This document shows positions 58,097 through 63,114 of a stretch of DNA of 64,000 bases, piece by piece. Under the pieces are notes generated by a model. The model saw only the letters and a list, made by a program, of their open reading frames with translations, was not told where the DNA came from and searched no databases. The position numbers and the translations under genes were made by a program. How positions within the stretch are numbered: the stretch's first letter is position 1; every line of letters starts with the position of its first letter. Origin of the DNA: Erinaceus europaeus (lineage: Eukaryota > Chordata > Mammalia > Eulipotyphla > Erinaceidae); NCBI RefSeq assembly GCF_950295315.1, contig NC_080170.1:93914054-93978053 (forward strand), written 5' to 3'.

Positions 58097-59874
58097 TTTT
58101 CCCCTAAGGTAATTTAAAGTTTCTAATTCCTACTCATGCTTTGACACCATGCAAACATCACTTCTGTCTTGTTTAGATAAATGCCCCCTCAGAAATACAG
58201 CACTCATTAGCATAGGCTACTTACGTACTGCTAACGGATGGTATTCCCTGTATGCCTATCATTTTTCTTTTTTTTTTTTTAATTATTTTTATCTTTATTT
58301 ATTGGATAGAGAAATCAAGAGGGTCATAGGGAGGGAGAGAGACAGAGAGCCACCTGTAGCACTGCTTCACCACTTGCAAAGCTTTCCCCCTACAGGTGGG
58401 GATGAGGGCTTGAACCTGGGTCCTTGCACATTGTAATACATGCAGTCAACCAGGTGTGCCACCACCCAGCCCTTTATTTTTCCAGATTTTTAAATAATGG
58501 TTTTATTTTCATAAGACTCATATAACTTACAGGTGCTCATTATTACCATTTTAGAATGATGAAAATAACTTGCCCAAGGTCACATAAATATGTGAAAGAG
58601 TTTGAATTCTAACAGACAGGTGTGTTTGCCCTGAGTTTAGTGTCCAACTTCTCCAATGGATTAAAAACAGTATGACTATAGGAACCATGCCTTACTCAGC
58701 TCTTAACACAAAGCACTGTGTTCAAAATACAAAAATTTTGAAGAGCATATGTCATTTTAATTGTTTTTCAGTTCCAACTGGCATTGGATGAAAACCAGAG
58801 GCAACAACTTTAAATTGTAGCTAACTATGTATTTTAGTTAAAATATATGTTTTAATGTAGTTATAAAGTGAGGAAACATATGACAATTACATGAATGCTA
58901 AACTATTAACAAAGGAATAATATGCATTAGCTGACAAAATTTCTATATGTTATATTTAAACAATGAACTGTTAATGAAATCATCTCAGTTAAGAATTTTC
59001 ATGGGCAAGAAAATTCAGTTGTTTTAATACTTTCTTATTATTCTTATTGAATCTTCAAATTATAGGTATGTGACTACTATCAGGAATCAAAGAAAAAAAC
59101 TGTTCTACATTAATATTTTTGTAGATATTTCATGCTAACAACCAGGTTTAAGTAGCTTTTTTATTAAAAAATAATGCTATTTCACTTACAATACACAATC
59201 CAATGAGATTAAGCCACATTACTTTTCTGGTGGTATTTGAAGTCTTTTCAGGGAATGTATTTATGTTCAGCTTTCATTTACAGTTAAAGCCTGAAAACAG
59301 TTTAAGGGATATAGTGAAAATTTCCAGCTGATAGGGTGTTTGGATTTTTTTTGTTTGTTTGTTTTTTGTCACAGGGTTCAGTGCCTACACAACGATTTCA
59401 TTGCTCCTGGTGATTTTCCTTTTTCTTCCTTGAAGAGGGTGTGGAGAAGAAAGAGAAAGGGAAACAGGGAAACGCCTGCAGGGCTGCTCTATTGCTAGTC
59501 TAGCTTTCCCCTGCAGGTGGGTTATAAACTTTTTATTCCTTTATTTACTAATTTGTATGTACCCTCCCCATTTTTTTTCCTTTCTTCTAAAAACACAGTA
59601 TAAATCACTAGGTTAGCATGTTATTCAAGGAACCATAGTGAAAACAAAGGTTAACAACTGTTTCTGGACAAAGGAAGTCAGGGATGTACCCTTTCTAATC
59701 ATGCTTACCTGCTCTATCATATCCAGAATATGTAATTCATCCAGGCTGTAGGATTTTTCTTCAGCTGCGGAATCTTCTTGATTATCACTTGCATCATCAT
59801 TCATAAGACCACTGCCTGGATGTGGATTTGCTTGCTCCTCCTTCAGCCGCTCATCCTTTACTACCGTATTTGGG
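24443..59874 (-). CDS. DZIP3: DZIP3, C-terminal half (14 exons): RING-H2 E3 ubiquitin ligase
   Basis: Fourteen minus-strand exons (listed separately) join in phase to 530 codons and a stop. I recognise DZIP3 (DAZ-interacting protein 3, RNA-binding RING-H2 ligase) from the C-terminal segments 'EEPCVICHENLSPEKLSVLP', 'CIRPWLMQQGTCPTCRLHV' and 'SYSLDELHILDMIEQ'. Known of the family: a cytoplasmic RNA-binding E3 ligase of about 1,208 residues in human, reported to bind DAZ proteins and ubiquitinated histone H2A. Seen here: an acidic linker, a coiled-coil-rich stretch, a Pro-rich segment, a Glu tract and a C3H2C3 RING with all eight ligands (C-X2-C-X13-C-X-H-X2-H-X2-C-X10-C-X2-C). No frameshift or premature stop is present, so the gene looks intact. 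The N-terminal ~56% lies beyond the right edge. TTC3 is the nearest relative with a similar RING but does not fit the upstream exons. Confidence 0.95.
25550..25692 (+). mobile_element. Diverged SINE, plus
   Basis: 'ccagaaagttgggcagtggc' head, 'gatcccagacactgcatat' and an 'aataaataaatag' tail. Confidence 0.6.
25980..26165 (-). mobile_element. MIR SINE, minus
   Basis: Reversed MIR order: 'attgcctatagttgcatagc', 'ggagtcaaaattcaaatttt', 'agtgttcttaacattatagt'. Confidence 0.55.
26390..26518 (-). mobile_element. SINE fragment, minus
   Basis: T-rich tail, then 'gggattgaactcaagacctt' and 'tttacccactgtgccacctc'. The middle CT-rich part is missing. Confidence 0.65.
26724..26825 (-). CDS. DZIP3: DZIP3 exon: Glu tract and first half of RING-H2
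   Basis: 34 codons, phase 0 at both ends. Begins Asn then seven Glu, followed by 'PCVICHENLSPEKLSVLPCA' and the HxxH pair. Acceptor TTTTTTTAG and donor GTAACT. Supplies three Cys and two His zinc ligands. The acidic tract just before the RING is characteristic of this protein. Confidence 0.96.
26826..26907 (-). other. DZIP3: Very short DZIP3 intron (82 bp)
   Basis: Bounded by GTGAGA and TTTTTTTAG. Near the lower size limit for mammalian introns. It holds no repeat. Confidence 0.9.
26908..27051 (-). CDS. DZIP3: DZIP3 exon: Ser/Pro/Gln-rich linker before RING
   Basis: 48 codons, phase 0-0, starting 'SQGKSVPNSNCVSPSQTPP' after a TTTTCAG acceptor and ending '...WEKANTL' before GTGAGA. Low in hydrophobic residues, so probably a disordered linker. 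Poorly conserved relative to the neighbouring exons as I remember the human protein. Confidence 0.93.
27052..27507 (-). other. DZIP3: DZIP3 intron (456 bp)
   Basis: AT-rich, with a small palindromic cluster of 'atatctctatagagatat' at about 27437-27454. No gene or mobile element is seen. Confidence 0.8.
27508..27628 (-). CDS. DZIP3: DZIP3 exon: helical segment
   Basis: One base completing an Arg codon plus 40 codons, including 'KELSDFLWKLKDTHGKSLSG' and 'FDEIVYKISQFIDPKRSQ'. Acceptor CTTCCAG, donor GTAAAA. The pattern of hydrophobic residues suggests a small helical module just upstream of the disordered linker. Confidence 0.95.
27980..28169 (-). mobile_element. tRNA-derived SINE (family B), minus
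   Basis: T-rich tail, 'gacttgcagcaatgcttcag', 'gggagtttgaatccgggtct' and head 'ccatcacctagccacc'. Confidence 0.8.
28315..28440 (+). mobile_element. SINE (family C), plus
   Basis: 'gtgagagtagatagtacaat', 'cctgaggctccaaagtccca' and 'taaaccagaggtaagcagca', then an A-run. Confidence 0.82.
28479..28787 (+). mobile_element. tRNA-derived SINE (A/B type) with long 3' body
   Basis: Head 'gggctgggtggtagtgtacc', a G-run of about 15 inside, CT-rich middle, then the 3' extension 'gggagtggtggattcatagt' and an A-run of about 17. Confidence 0.82.
28790..29580 (-). other. DZIP3: DZIP3 intron part, AT-rich
   Basis: Very AT-rich unassigned sequence with several long A/T runs. No exon or mobile element is recognised. 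Confidence 0.6.
29581..29720 (-). CDS. DZIP3: DZIP3 exon
   Basis: 46 codons plus two bases of an Arg codon, starting 'MTSVAWAVPAPVREAVLPG' after CTTATAG and containing 'MNWESITDRLKTVFPQQT'. Donor GTAGCT. The phase matches both neighbours. No domain is recognised in this piece alone; the second half is predicted helical. Confidence 0.94.
30105..30335 (+). mobile_element. tRNA-derived SINE (family A), 5'-truncated, plus
   Basis: Starts in a CT-rich run, then 'ctacctgcaggggaatcgct', 'gtgaagcaggtctgcaggtg', 'tctctgtcctatccaacaat' and a CAA-rich body. Confidence 0.85.
30452..30715 (+). mobile_element. tRNA-derived SINE (B type), plus, diverged
   Basis: Head 'ggggggctgggtggtggcac', CT-rich middle, 'caatttctctctgtcctgtc' and the 3' box 'ccaggcgataaccctggt'. 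Confidence 0.8.
31085..31351 (-). mobile_element. tRNA-derived SINE (family B) with extended 3' tail, minus
   Basis: A 14-bp target duplication GTATTCTGGTCTTC flanks it (31071-31084 and 31352-31365). In SINE orientation the element is complete from 'gggggctgggtggtggcgca' to its A/T-rich tail. About 45 bp of other sequence and a second A-run follow before the duplication. This is the layout of a 3' transduction. Confidence 0.85.
31480..31622 (-). mobile_element. Diverged SINE, minus
   Basis: Purine-rich middle 'gagagcaggagagagaaaca' and head 'ctaccaagtgagctgccagc'. Confidence 0.55.
31660..31800 (+). mobile_element. SINE (family C-like), plus
   Basis: 'ggctagggagacaggtcagt', 'ctacaggttcaaaataagcc', 'gaggagtgctctggtctcaa', then an A-rich tail. 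Confidence 0.6.
32120..32234 (-). mobile_element. SINE (family A) head only, 3'-truncated, minus
   Basis: Only the tRNA-like head and first box are present ('ccctgcaggtggagagccaa' to 'ctactgcccgactccc'). The tail is lost. A short internal duplication of 'ggatcctaaaccgtgatcct' type is seen. Confidence 0.8.
32312..32437 (-). CDS. DZIP3: DZIP3 exon
   Basis: 42 codons, phase 0-0: 'MQQFLGRPLMKESFFRP' after TTTTTAG, then 'MPAVCPGVISAPGQPRAPL'. The donor is GTACAG, a weak site, but continuing the frame runs into a stop 10 codons later. The next exon also follows in sense, so I chose this border. Rich in Pro and hydrophobic residues. Confidence 0.92.
32438..33040 (-). other. DZIP3: DZIP3 intron part without recognised repeats
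   Basis: AT-rich sequence. An open plus-strand frame at 32717-32947 has no supporting signals. Confidence 0.55.
33049..33295 (+). mobile_element. tRNA-derived SINE (family A), plus, with target duplication
   Basis: 5'-truncated head 'aagtggtgcaaaacacaagg', B box 'tcggtttgaggccccgg', box 'gtaaagcaggtctgcaggtg', CAA body and 'aataaataaataaata' tail. The flanks AGAATTAGTGTT and AGAATCAGTGTT are the target duplication. Confidence 0.9.
33313..33508 (+). mobile_element. L1 3' end (younger subtype), plus
   Basis: 'gcgtattgcaccaaaataaa', a G-rich run, 'ttatgcatgtacaaactact', 'aaaacattaattccccaata' and AATAAAG with A-tail form an L1 3' untranslated end. The SINE at 33049-33295 has inserted into or next to its 5' edge. 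Confidence 0.75.
33690..33800 (-). mobile_element. MIR SINE fragment, minus
   Basis: 'gatttctaagatcaacatac'-type and 'attaggaaccagtccagatt' follow the reversed MIR core. Confidence 0.4.
34395..34850 (-). mobile_element. L1-3'-end-type retroelement, minus
   Basis: Reversed: 'ttagtgatttaatatttaca', 'cccatcaccagagttctgtg', 'tttctctccctctggaagta', 'gcaggaagtggaagttctgg'. Same family as 54057-54590. Confidence 0.78.
35050..37243 (+). mobile_element. Long copy of the L1-3'-end-type retroelement, plus
   Basis: The 3' end is clear (36590-37243: 'accaagttgcaggtagatgc', 'gggctgggagtatga'-like, 'gtggaataatgcccctatta', then A-run). The stretch 36409-36560 recurs at 37926-38080 ('tcaagtttgggagttactct', 'atccagctttttaggcctgc'). 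This shows that the family extends well upstream of the short copies. The 5' border is uncertain. Confidence 0.65.
37742..37843 (-). CDS. DZIP3: DZIP3 exon: Pro-rich segment
   Basis: 34 codons, phase 0-0, 'TQYNEQINKVKQGFALSTLP' followed by a run of prolines and 'SPDIL'. Acceptor CTGTTAG, donor GTAAGA. The Pro run could bind SH3 or WW domains; this is inference only. Confidence 0.95.
38058..38411 (+). mobile_element. Full-length tRNA-derived SINE (family A), plus
   Basis: All parts are present: head 'gggagttgggcggtagcaca', B box 'ggttcaagcccccgggc', 'gtgaagcaggtctgcaggtg', 'tctctgtcctatccaacaac', CAA/AAT body, 3' box 'ccccagcaataaccctggag' and A-run. The flanks share TCATGGG. Confidence 0.92.
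38755..38957 (+). mobile_element. SINE (family A), internally deleted, plus
   Basis: Head and B box, then a direct jump to 'tctgtcttcccctcctgtct'; the 'gaagcaggtctgcagg' box is missing. Target duplication TTTGATCCA at both ends. Confidence 0.88.
39475..39600 (+). mobile_element. Diverged SINE, plus
   Basis: 'gggctgggagataactcatc', 'tggtagagtgagactatact' and a degenerate body. Confidence 0.5.
39605..39880 (-). mobile_element. SINE (family A), minus
   Basis: 'gcttccagcgttatcgttag', 'cacctgcaaagctgcttcac', 'gcttgaactgggatcctta' in reversed order. Confidence 0.82.
39925..40035 (+). mobile_element. SINE (family B) 3' part, plus
   Basis: 'tggtccctacctgtggagta', 'gaagcttcatgagcaacagt', CT run and 'aataaataaataag' tail. 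Confidence 0.7.
40155..40335 (-). mobile_element. SINE (family B), minus
   Basis: T-rich tail, 'agacacctttagcactgtct', 'ccttacaggtgggaacctgg' and a degraded head. Confidence 0.65.
40600..40905 (+). mobile_element. Old L1 5'/ORF1-region fragment, plus
   Basis: 'ttctcaacagaaactcttaa' followed by 'ggctagaaagaagcagcaca', and 'tagaatattcttccagctag', occur in the 5' part of old mammalian L1 elements. Confidence 0.5.
41500..42030 (+). mobile_element. L1-3'-end-type retroelement, plus
   Basis: Almost the same module as 2590-3142: 'ctagtatagtcatgggttct', 'caccaggttccagatgctaa', 'gtatggatcgacctgtcaac', 'gagttgtacccctcttatcc', 'cctttttataaatagaaatt'. Confidence 0.85.
42105..42192 (-). CDS. DZIP3: DZIP3 exon: helical segment
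   Basis: One base completing a Ser codon plus 29 codons: 'NLESLQLKAAVDSWNAIVAD' and 'VRNKIAFLR'. Acceptor ATTCCAG, donor GTAAGT. Heptad spacing of hydrophobics suggests coiled coil. Confidence 0.95.
42193..43754 (-). other. DZIP3: DZIP3 intron (1.56 kb) with GT/AT microsatellite
   Basis: Mostly unassigned AT-rich sequence. A purine-rich GAAGAAGAAG stretch lies at about 42392-42415, and a (TG)n(TA)n microsatellite at 43644-43697 lies close to the preceding exon's donor. No mobile element is recognised with confidence. Confidence 0.7.
43644..43697. repeat. Compound microsatellite (TATG)(TG)n(TA)n
   Basis: 'tgtatgtatgtatg' then about ten TG and ten TA units, 57 bp from the exon at 43755. Confidence 0.9.
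43755..43858 (-). CDS. DZIP3: DZIP3 exon with tandem in-frame acceptors
   Basis: 34 codons plus two bases of a Ser codon: 'VYFLQCRRDFGLLQLEQTEK' then 'ECLSQLTRVTHMAA'. Acceptor CTGTAG; a second acceptor TTACAG lies 15 nt inside (exon start at 43843 instead), which would remove VYFLQ and keep the frame. Donor GTAACC. I favour the upstream acceptor because the human protein, as I remember it, contains VYFLQ. Probable coiled coil. Confidence 0.93.
43859..45280 (-). other. DZIP3: DZIP3 intron part, repeat-poor
   Basis: Unassigned AT-rich sequence with a splice-like decoy at 44822-44873 (see findings). Confidence 0.6.
45285..45440 (-). mobile_element. SINE (family B), truncated, minus
   Basis: 'gacacctgcagcactgcttc', 'ttggggacctggggctccaa' and 'gtgtgtccttgcgtattgt'. 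The head is cut off by the next element. Confidence 0.8.
45441..45836 (-). mobile_element. SINE (family A) with duplicated tRNA-like head, minus
   Basis: Read on the minus strand, a head with its first box runs from 45836 to 45699. The sequence then restarts inside the tRNA-like region (45698, 'gtggcaaagcgcaagggc') and continues through the whole body to the tail at 45441. So the head and first box occur twice and the tail once. Confidence 0.85.
46030..46388 (+). mobile_element. SINE (family A), 5'-truncated, with AT-expanded tail, plus
   Basis: Begins inside the head ('cgcaaagtgcagggaccggc') and continues through all later boxes to 'ccagcaataaccctggaggg', A-run, then about 23 AT units (46344-46388). 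Perfect 14-bp target duplication ATATAACCATAAAT at 46016-46029 and 46389-46402. Confidence 0.93.
46715..47007 (-). mobile_element. SINE (family A/B mix), minus
   Basis: 'ggcttcaggattattgctgg', a CTT microsatellite at about 46806-46825, 'gcttgcagcactgcttcacc', 'acctaaacctgtttccttgt', head 'ccacctctcagccccc'. Confidence 0.8.
47168..47372 (+). mobile_element. SINE (family B), plus
   Basis: Head 'agatgggccaggtggtagtg', 'ttacaatgtgcaaggaccag', 'gatgaagcagtgctgcatgt', CT run, 'caaataaataaatatg' tail. A (GA)n run follows. Confidence 0.85.
47400..47525 (-). mobile_element. SINE (family C-like), minus
   Basis: Reversed 'ctggagcctcaggcatacaa' and 'actctagcaaggagctatca' with the expected spacing. Confidence 0.5.
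47571..47841 (-). mobile_element. SINE (family A), minus, with target duplication
   Basis: Full reversed element from T-rich tail to 'ctaccgcccgactccc'. The flanks 'TATAATCATTTTTT' and 'TATAGTCATTTTTT' are the target duplication. Confidence 0.9.
48218..48314 (-). CDS. DZIP3: DZIP3 exon: coiled coil
   Basis: One base completing an Arg codon plus 32 codons: 'SQWEMEKHNLESTVKTYLNK' then 'LNGETSRAITAE'. Acceptor ATTTCAG, donor GTAAAA. Charged and helical. Confidence 0.96.
48455..48660 (+). mobile_element. L1 3' end, plus
   Basis: 'gtgaaacttggacttgatgt', 'gttgcaccaaagcaaaagac', 'gagatgagaaattgtaccca' and 'atcatcaacccccaaattaa', as in 62401-62590. Confidence 0.75.
48845..49020 (-). mobile_element. 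Diverged SINE, minus
   Basis: 'ccatcaaggtttatcactgg', 'gtgcagcactgttccactga' and purine-rich middle; the head is lost. Confidence 0.55.
49045..49255 (+). mobile_element. MIR SINE, plus
   Basis: 'tgtgaaaccttagataagtt', 'cttctgtttcatcatagttg', 'aaagttcattaagatagcat' and 'atattagctattatcattat' follow the MIR consensus. Confidence 0.65.
49703..49890 (+). mobile_element. SINE (family B), plus
   Basis: 'gggaccgggttgaagccaca', 'cttgggttcaagcccctggt', 'gtggtgaaactgtgctgcgg' and 'caaataaataaatact' tail. Confidence 0.85.
50090..50215 (+). mobile_element. SINE fragment, plus
   Basis: 'gaagcatggggtcttgagtt', 'actgcatgtgagacagtaat' and 'caaataaatctttaaa' tail. Confidence 0.6.
50335..50535 (+). mobile_element. 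SINE (family C), plus, with (CT)n and (AT)n
   Basis: 'gctagggagatagcataatg', 'catgccagaggttccaatgt', then a CT-rich microsatellite (50451-50518) and AT units. Confidence 0.82.
50547..50676 (+). mobile_element. SINE (family C), plus
   Basis: 'gatggagggtagatagcaga', 'cctgaggctccaaagtccca', 'ccagagctgaacagtgctct', A-run. Confidence 0.85.
51125..51340 (+). mobile_element. Probable diverged SINE, plus
   Basis: 'aagaggtagctcagtgacag' and 'cttcctgtctctctctttgc' resemble a SINE head and CT box. The open frame over it (51128-51424) is best read as repeat sequence. Confidence 0.4.
51545..51835 (-). mobile_element. SINE (family A-like), diverged, minus
   Basis: 'gccaccaaggttatcactgg', 'gataccacagcacaattcca', 'gggctcaaacccaggttctc', head 'ccccttgccaccacaaggct'. 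Confidence 0.65.
51840..52437 (-). other. DZIP3: DZIP3 intron part, no repeat recognised
   Basis: AT-rich, no exon or repeat signature seen apart from general AT richness. Confidence 0.55.
52438..52506 (-). CDS. DZIP3: DZIP3 exon: coiled coil
   Basis: One base, 22 codons and two bases: 'LQHQNHAKDNEIRNLKEQFS' then Met-Lys. Acceptor CTTATAG; donor GTACAA is weak. Phases match both neighbours. Confidence 0.95.
53090..53255 (-). mobile_element. Diverged SINE, minus
   Basis: 'gaaagataccacagcactga' and 'ttgagtgagctatcttgtca' in reversed SINE order. Confidence 0.5.
53275..55320 (-). mobile_element. Old L1 5' part, minus, interrupted
   Basis: Positions 53275-54055 and about 54600-55320 read in reverse as the 5' region of an old mammalian L1 (antisense ORF1 and 5' UTR texture: 'tctgatgagaattttaactc', 'gattcatttacttaatcttg'). 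The element at 54057-54590 splits it. The assignment of the second half is weaker. Confidence 0.5.
54057..54590 (-). mobile_element. L1-3'-end-type retroelement, minus
   Basis: Reversed copy: 'ttagtgatttaatatttatt', 'gccaccaccagagttctgtg', 'cctggtggaactgggattca', 'tgcagaaggcaggagttctg', 'gtcaatccatactcccagtt'. Confidence 0.8.
55330..55532 (-). mobile_element. SINE (family B), minus, with target duplication
   Basis: Full reversed element ending 'ccaccatctggcccc'. The flanks 'AGGTAGTTTTTCT' and 'AGGTAGTTTTCT' are the target duplication. Confidence 0.9.
55535..57302 (-). other. DZIP3: DZIP3 intron part, repeat-poor
   Basis: About 1.8 kb with no clear SINE or L1 signature and no exon that fits the phase chain, between the repeat-rich middle of the intron and the exon at 57303. 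Confidence 0.6.
57303..57430 (-). CDS. DZIP3: DZIP3 exon: basic coiled coil
   Basis: 42 codons plus two bases of a Lys codon: 'DFKRQLKTMTFRWQENQMQI', 'KKKDKIIASLNQQVAFGISK', 'VS'. Acceptor TGATCAG, donor GTAAGT. Lys/Gln-rich helix; such segments in this family could contribute to RNA binding (inference). Confidence 0.96.
57510..57855 (-). mobile_element. Two SINE remnants (B-like then C), minus
   Basis: 57510-57675 shows 'agacaccacagcaccagagc' and 'ctaccaggttagctatcttc'. 57715-57855 is a reversed family C element ('agagcactgctcagccctga', 'gcatgagtctttttctgcat'). Confidence 0.7.
57895..57990 (-). CDS. DZIP3: DZIP3 exon: coiled coil, frame-neutral
   Basis: 32 codons, phase 0-0: 'GSTCKVTSEYEETEKEKLAR' then 'QRQLYKLHNQCE'. 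Acceptor CCCAATAG, donor GTAAGT. Skipping it would keep the frame. A long UG repeat lies 51 nt upstream of its acceptor. Confidence 0.96.
58042..58095. repeat. (CA)27 microsatellite
   Basis: 54 bp of uninterrupted CA on the plus strand, i.e. UG in the DZIP3 transcript. Its near edge is 51 nt from the 3' splice site of the exon at 57895-57990. Confidence 0.97.
58266..58473 (-). mobile_element. SINE (family B), minus
   Basis: T-run, 'cacctgtagcactgcttcac', 'gggcttgaacctgggtcctt', head 'gccaccacccagccc'. Confidence 0.9.
58535..58660 (-). mobile_element. MIR SINE, minus
   Basis: 'ggtgctcattattaccattt', 'taacttgcccaaggtcacat' and 'gtgaaagagtttgaattcta' are the reversed MIR core. Confidence 0.8.
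58661..59344 (-). other. DZIP3: DZIP3 intron part, nothing recognised
   Basis: AT-rich sequence without visible repeat or exon. Confidence 0.55.
59345..59530 (-). mobile_element. Diverged SINE, minus, head lost
   Basis: 'gtcacagggttcagtgccta', 'acgcctgcagggctgctcta', 'gctttcccctgcaggtgg'; then the element stops before its B box. Confidence 0.65.
59709..59874 (-). CDS. DZIP3: DZIP3 exon: acidic linker (most 5' exon found)
   Basis: One base plus 55 codons: 'PNTVVKDERLKEEQANPHPG' and, further on, 'SAAEEKSYSLDELHILDMIE' followed by Gln. Acceptor CACCTTAG, donor GTAAGC. Acidic, probably disordered first half; 'SYSLDELHILDMIEQ' is a strong DZIP3 signature. The upstream exon must end with two bases of a codon and lies beyond the window or was missed. 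Confidence 0.95.
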
Positions 59875-60067
59875 CTAAGGTGGTGACAATCAATGTAAAC
59901 TTACGTAGTTATCTAATGCTTTCAGCTACATCATTGTTTCTCAAATTAATACTGTAATGGTCTCATGAGATGCTACCTATCCGAAGGGTTACCAGTCAAA
60001 GGAAGACTAGACAGGTCTCATTCTATGTATTGGTCCTGAAGATTCATGATACAAAGTTAGTATATAG

Positions 60068-60266
60068 GGGCCAGGTGGTGGTGCACCTGGTTGAGTGCAC
60101 ATGATGCAAAGCATACGAGAGTTCAAGCCCCTGCTCCCCACCTGCAGGGAGAAAGCTTCATGAGTTATGAAGCAGGGCTGCAGGTGTCTGTCTCTCCCCT
60201 CCCTATCACTACCTTCCCTCTCAATTTCTGGTTGTCTCTATCCAATAAACAAAGATTTTTTTTTTA
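60068..60266 (+). mobile_element. SINE (family B), plus, with target duplication
   Basis: Head 'ggggccaggtggtggtgcac', 'gagttcaagcccctgctccc', 'ttatgaagcagggctgcagg', 'ctatccaataaacaaag'. TTAGTATAT on both sides. Confidence 0.9.
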
Positions 60267-60411
60267 AGTAGATATAGTTTTAGTATATATGAGTGAATAC
60301 TTAATCAAATATGAGAACTTGGAGTTCATTTTTCAAGTATAACTATAAAAATTAGTTACTTCTGGGAAAAGTGACATGCATTTCAACATTGGCTAGCTTA
60401 TATTAACACAA

Positions 60412-60671
60412 CGTTCTTTTTTTTTTTCCCCTTTTGTTGCCCTTGTTGTCTGTCGTTGTTGTTTTAGCTGTTGTTGGGTAGGTCAGAGAAAAATGGAGAG
60501 AGGAGGGGAAGACAGAGAGGGGAGAGAAAGATAGACACCTGCAGACCTGCTTCACCGCCTGTGAAGTGACCCCCCTGCAGGTGGGGAGCCAGGGGCTTGA
60601 ACCCAGGTCCTTATGCTGGTCCTCGCGCTTTGCCCACGCGCGCTTAATCAGCTGCGCCACTGCCCGGCTCC
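60412..60671 (-). mobile_element. SINE (family A), minus, with target duplication
   Basis: Full reversed element ending 'ccactgcccggctccc'. The flanks TTAACACAACGTTCTT and TTAACACAACATTCTT (16 bp, one mismatch) are the target duplication. Confidence 0.93.
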
Positions 60672-60889
60672 CTTAACACAACATTCTTAACTGGTAGGTT
60701 GGTGTAATTAACTTCAGTGCTTGGGTTTAGAGGAGAACCTAAATGGCAGGTTGCAAATAGCAACAGAGAACACATTTTACAAATTAAGGTTTCAACTGGA
60801 CAAGATAACTCACTAGGGTAGTGCACCTGCTTTATTATGGGTACAACTCAGTCCAGCACAGAGCGAAGGGTGCATTGGTGCTGTTGTGT

Positions 60890-61212
60890 CTTTTTTTTTT
60901 TTTTGCCTCCAGCGTTATCACTGGGGCTCAGTGCCTGCACTATAAATCTGGAGGCTTTTTTTCCCCCTTTTGTTGCCCTTGTTGTTTATCGTTGTTATTG
61001 TTGTCGTCGACAGCGAGAAATTGAGAGAGGAGAGGAAGACAGTGAGGGGGGGAGAGAGAATGATAAGACACCTGCAGACTTGCTTCACACTTTGTGAAGC
61101 GATCCCCCCGCTGTAGGTGTGGAGCCAGGGGCTCAAACCGTGATCCTTGCGTCGGTCCTTACGCTTTGTGCCAAGTGCGCTTAACCGGCTGATATACCGC
61201 CTGCCCCCGCCC
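60890..61212 (-). mobile_element. Full-length SINE (family A), minus
   Basis: T-run, 'gcctccagcgttatcactgg', CAA body reversed, 'agacacctgcagacttgctt', 'gggctcaaaccgtgatcctt', head 'taccgcctgcccccgcccc'. Confidence 0.9.
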
Positions 61213-61214
61213 CT

Positions 61215-61800
61215 ATTTTTGTTTCTTTCTATCTAAAATAGTTGGCTGCAACAGTGAAGCTGAGGTGATGACAAAAAAACAAAACAACAGCAAAATAAAA
61301 CTCTTTTTTTAAAACAGATGTTTAAATATACTATAGTGATTACATAAACTTTACTAACTAGAATTTAAAAAAATTAAAATGCTATACTTAACAATGATAA
61401 CTAATCCATTATTTTTTAAACATAGTATATTGGGGTTTAATCATTTACAGTAGTACAGTTGTTGACATGAAGGTATATTAACTCATCTCCCCATCACAGG
61501 TTTCTAGGTGTCTGAAAGATATAACACTAATCCATTTTTATATTTATGTCTAAAATTTAAATATATCTATCTTCTCAGTTGGTCTATAATTTAATAGCTG
61601 TGAGTTTCTATGCCAATCTCATTAGTAGTAACAGTAGTTTTAGTTATAGCATGATGTAAATGACTTGATATTTATTAGTGAAGAGAAAGTAAATATAAAA
61701 TTCTATGATGCATTATTAGTTTCTTTTTAGGCCACTGGGACATAGGAAAAAATGATATTGAATACTTGTAGAATGACTTGTAAAACACTAAAATGGCACA
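61215..61800 (-). other. Intron sequence, nothing recognised
   Basis: AT-rich, no exon, no clear repeat. Confidence 0.5.
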
Positions 61801-62600
61801 TTGTCACTAAAATATTCCAGAATGACTAACATTTTGGCAAGTTTAATAAAACCAATTATGTGTATAGAACACTGGCATATAAACATAATAAATTTTCCAA
61901 ATTACCTAAAGAATTTAAATTTTCTCAAAGTTACAGATTACCAGAGAAATGCAAATAAGGTAACAATAAAATACCACTTTACACCTGTGAGAATGCCATA
62001 CATTATAAAGGAACAAGTGTTGGAGAGGATATGGGGGGAAAGTCACTTACACATTGCTGCACTTACCCTATGACCCAGAAGTTTCCCGGAGATTTATTTA
62101 CCCGAAAGAATCACAAGACACCTATATATACCTATGTTCACAGCAGCAAAATTTGTAATAGCCAAAACTAGGAAACAATCCAGATGTTCAAAAACAGATG
62201 ACTGGTCAGAAAAATTGTGATATAAACACACCATGAAATAGTACTTAGTTGTTAAAAATAAAGTAATTCCCTTTACCTCAACTTGGATGAACCTTGAAGA
62301 CATCATTTTACGTGAAATAAGTCAAAAAGAGGACAGATACAGAGTCATCTCACTTATAGGTAGAGCTTAAGAAATAAGAACAGAGAAGGAACTTAACAAA
62401 ATGAAACTTGGACTGGGTGTAATATATTGCACCAAAGCAAAGGACTCTGGGAAGGAGCAGGAAGAAGGGGGTGAAGAGAATCTTGAGGTCCTGTTACATG
62501 ATACACACAAAGATGATAAATTATACTCCTGTGTTAAGAACTGCACTGAGACCATTAACCCCCCCACCAATAATGATGGGGGGAAAAAAGAATTTAAATT
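61800..62600 (+). mobile_element. L1 3' end, plus
   Basis: 'accagagaaatgcaaataag', 'taccactttacacctgtgag', 'acctatgttcacagcagcaa', 'gtgaaataagtcaaaaagag' and then the 3' module 'aaacttggactgggtgtaat' give the last ~700 bp of an L1, truncated at its 5' side. Confidence 0.88.
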
Positions 62601-62954
62601 TTTTCTAGGTCCTCTAATAACTATGAAAGTAGAGAGGGACATAGACTTTTTGAAAGTTCTAGAAGTCTAATCCAAAAAAATTTTAAAATTAAAACAGCAT
62701 CATGGCAATATAGGGCACTGTTCATATTACTAAGAGGCAAAATGAAGCCTGAAGAAGTAAAATTACTTGATGTTGGGATCTGAATACACTTCAAAGAACT
62801 CCAACAAAGCTAAGGGAAGAATGAGGCAAATGGCAAACAGTTGTGGTAAATGGTAATGAGAATTGTGGGTTTATATATACATATACTAATGTACATAGAT
62901 TATGTTCTGTGATTTTGATTAGATGTGAAAATTCTCATTAAATGCAAAGTTCCC

Positions 62955-63112
62955 TCCTGGTTCAAGCCCCTGGTCATCACCTGCAGGGGGAAAGCTTTGC
63001 AAGTGGTGAAGCAGTGATGTAGGTGTCTCTCTGTTTCTCTCCTTGTCAATTTACCCCTTCCCTCTTGATTTCTGGCTGTCTCTATCCAATAAATAAAGAT
63101 AAAAATAAATAA
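62955..63112 (+). mobile_element. SINE (family B), 5'-truncated, plus
   Basis: Starts at the B box ('cctggttcaagcccctggtc'), 'gtggtgaagcagtgatgtag', 'gtctctatccaataaataaa' tail. Confidence 0.85.
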
Positions 63113-63114
63113 AT

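Noticed and set aside
60676..60780. A further upstream DZIP3 exon on the minus strand
   Set aside because: An acceptor-like TTTAG and an open frame exist, but every GT downstream ends in the wrong phase for the exon at 59709, and none fits a donor consensus.
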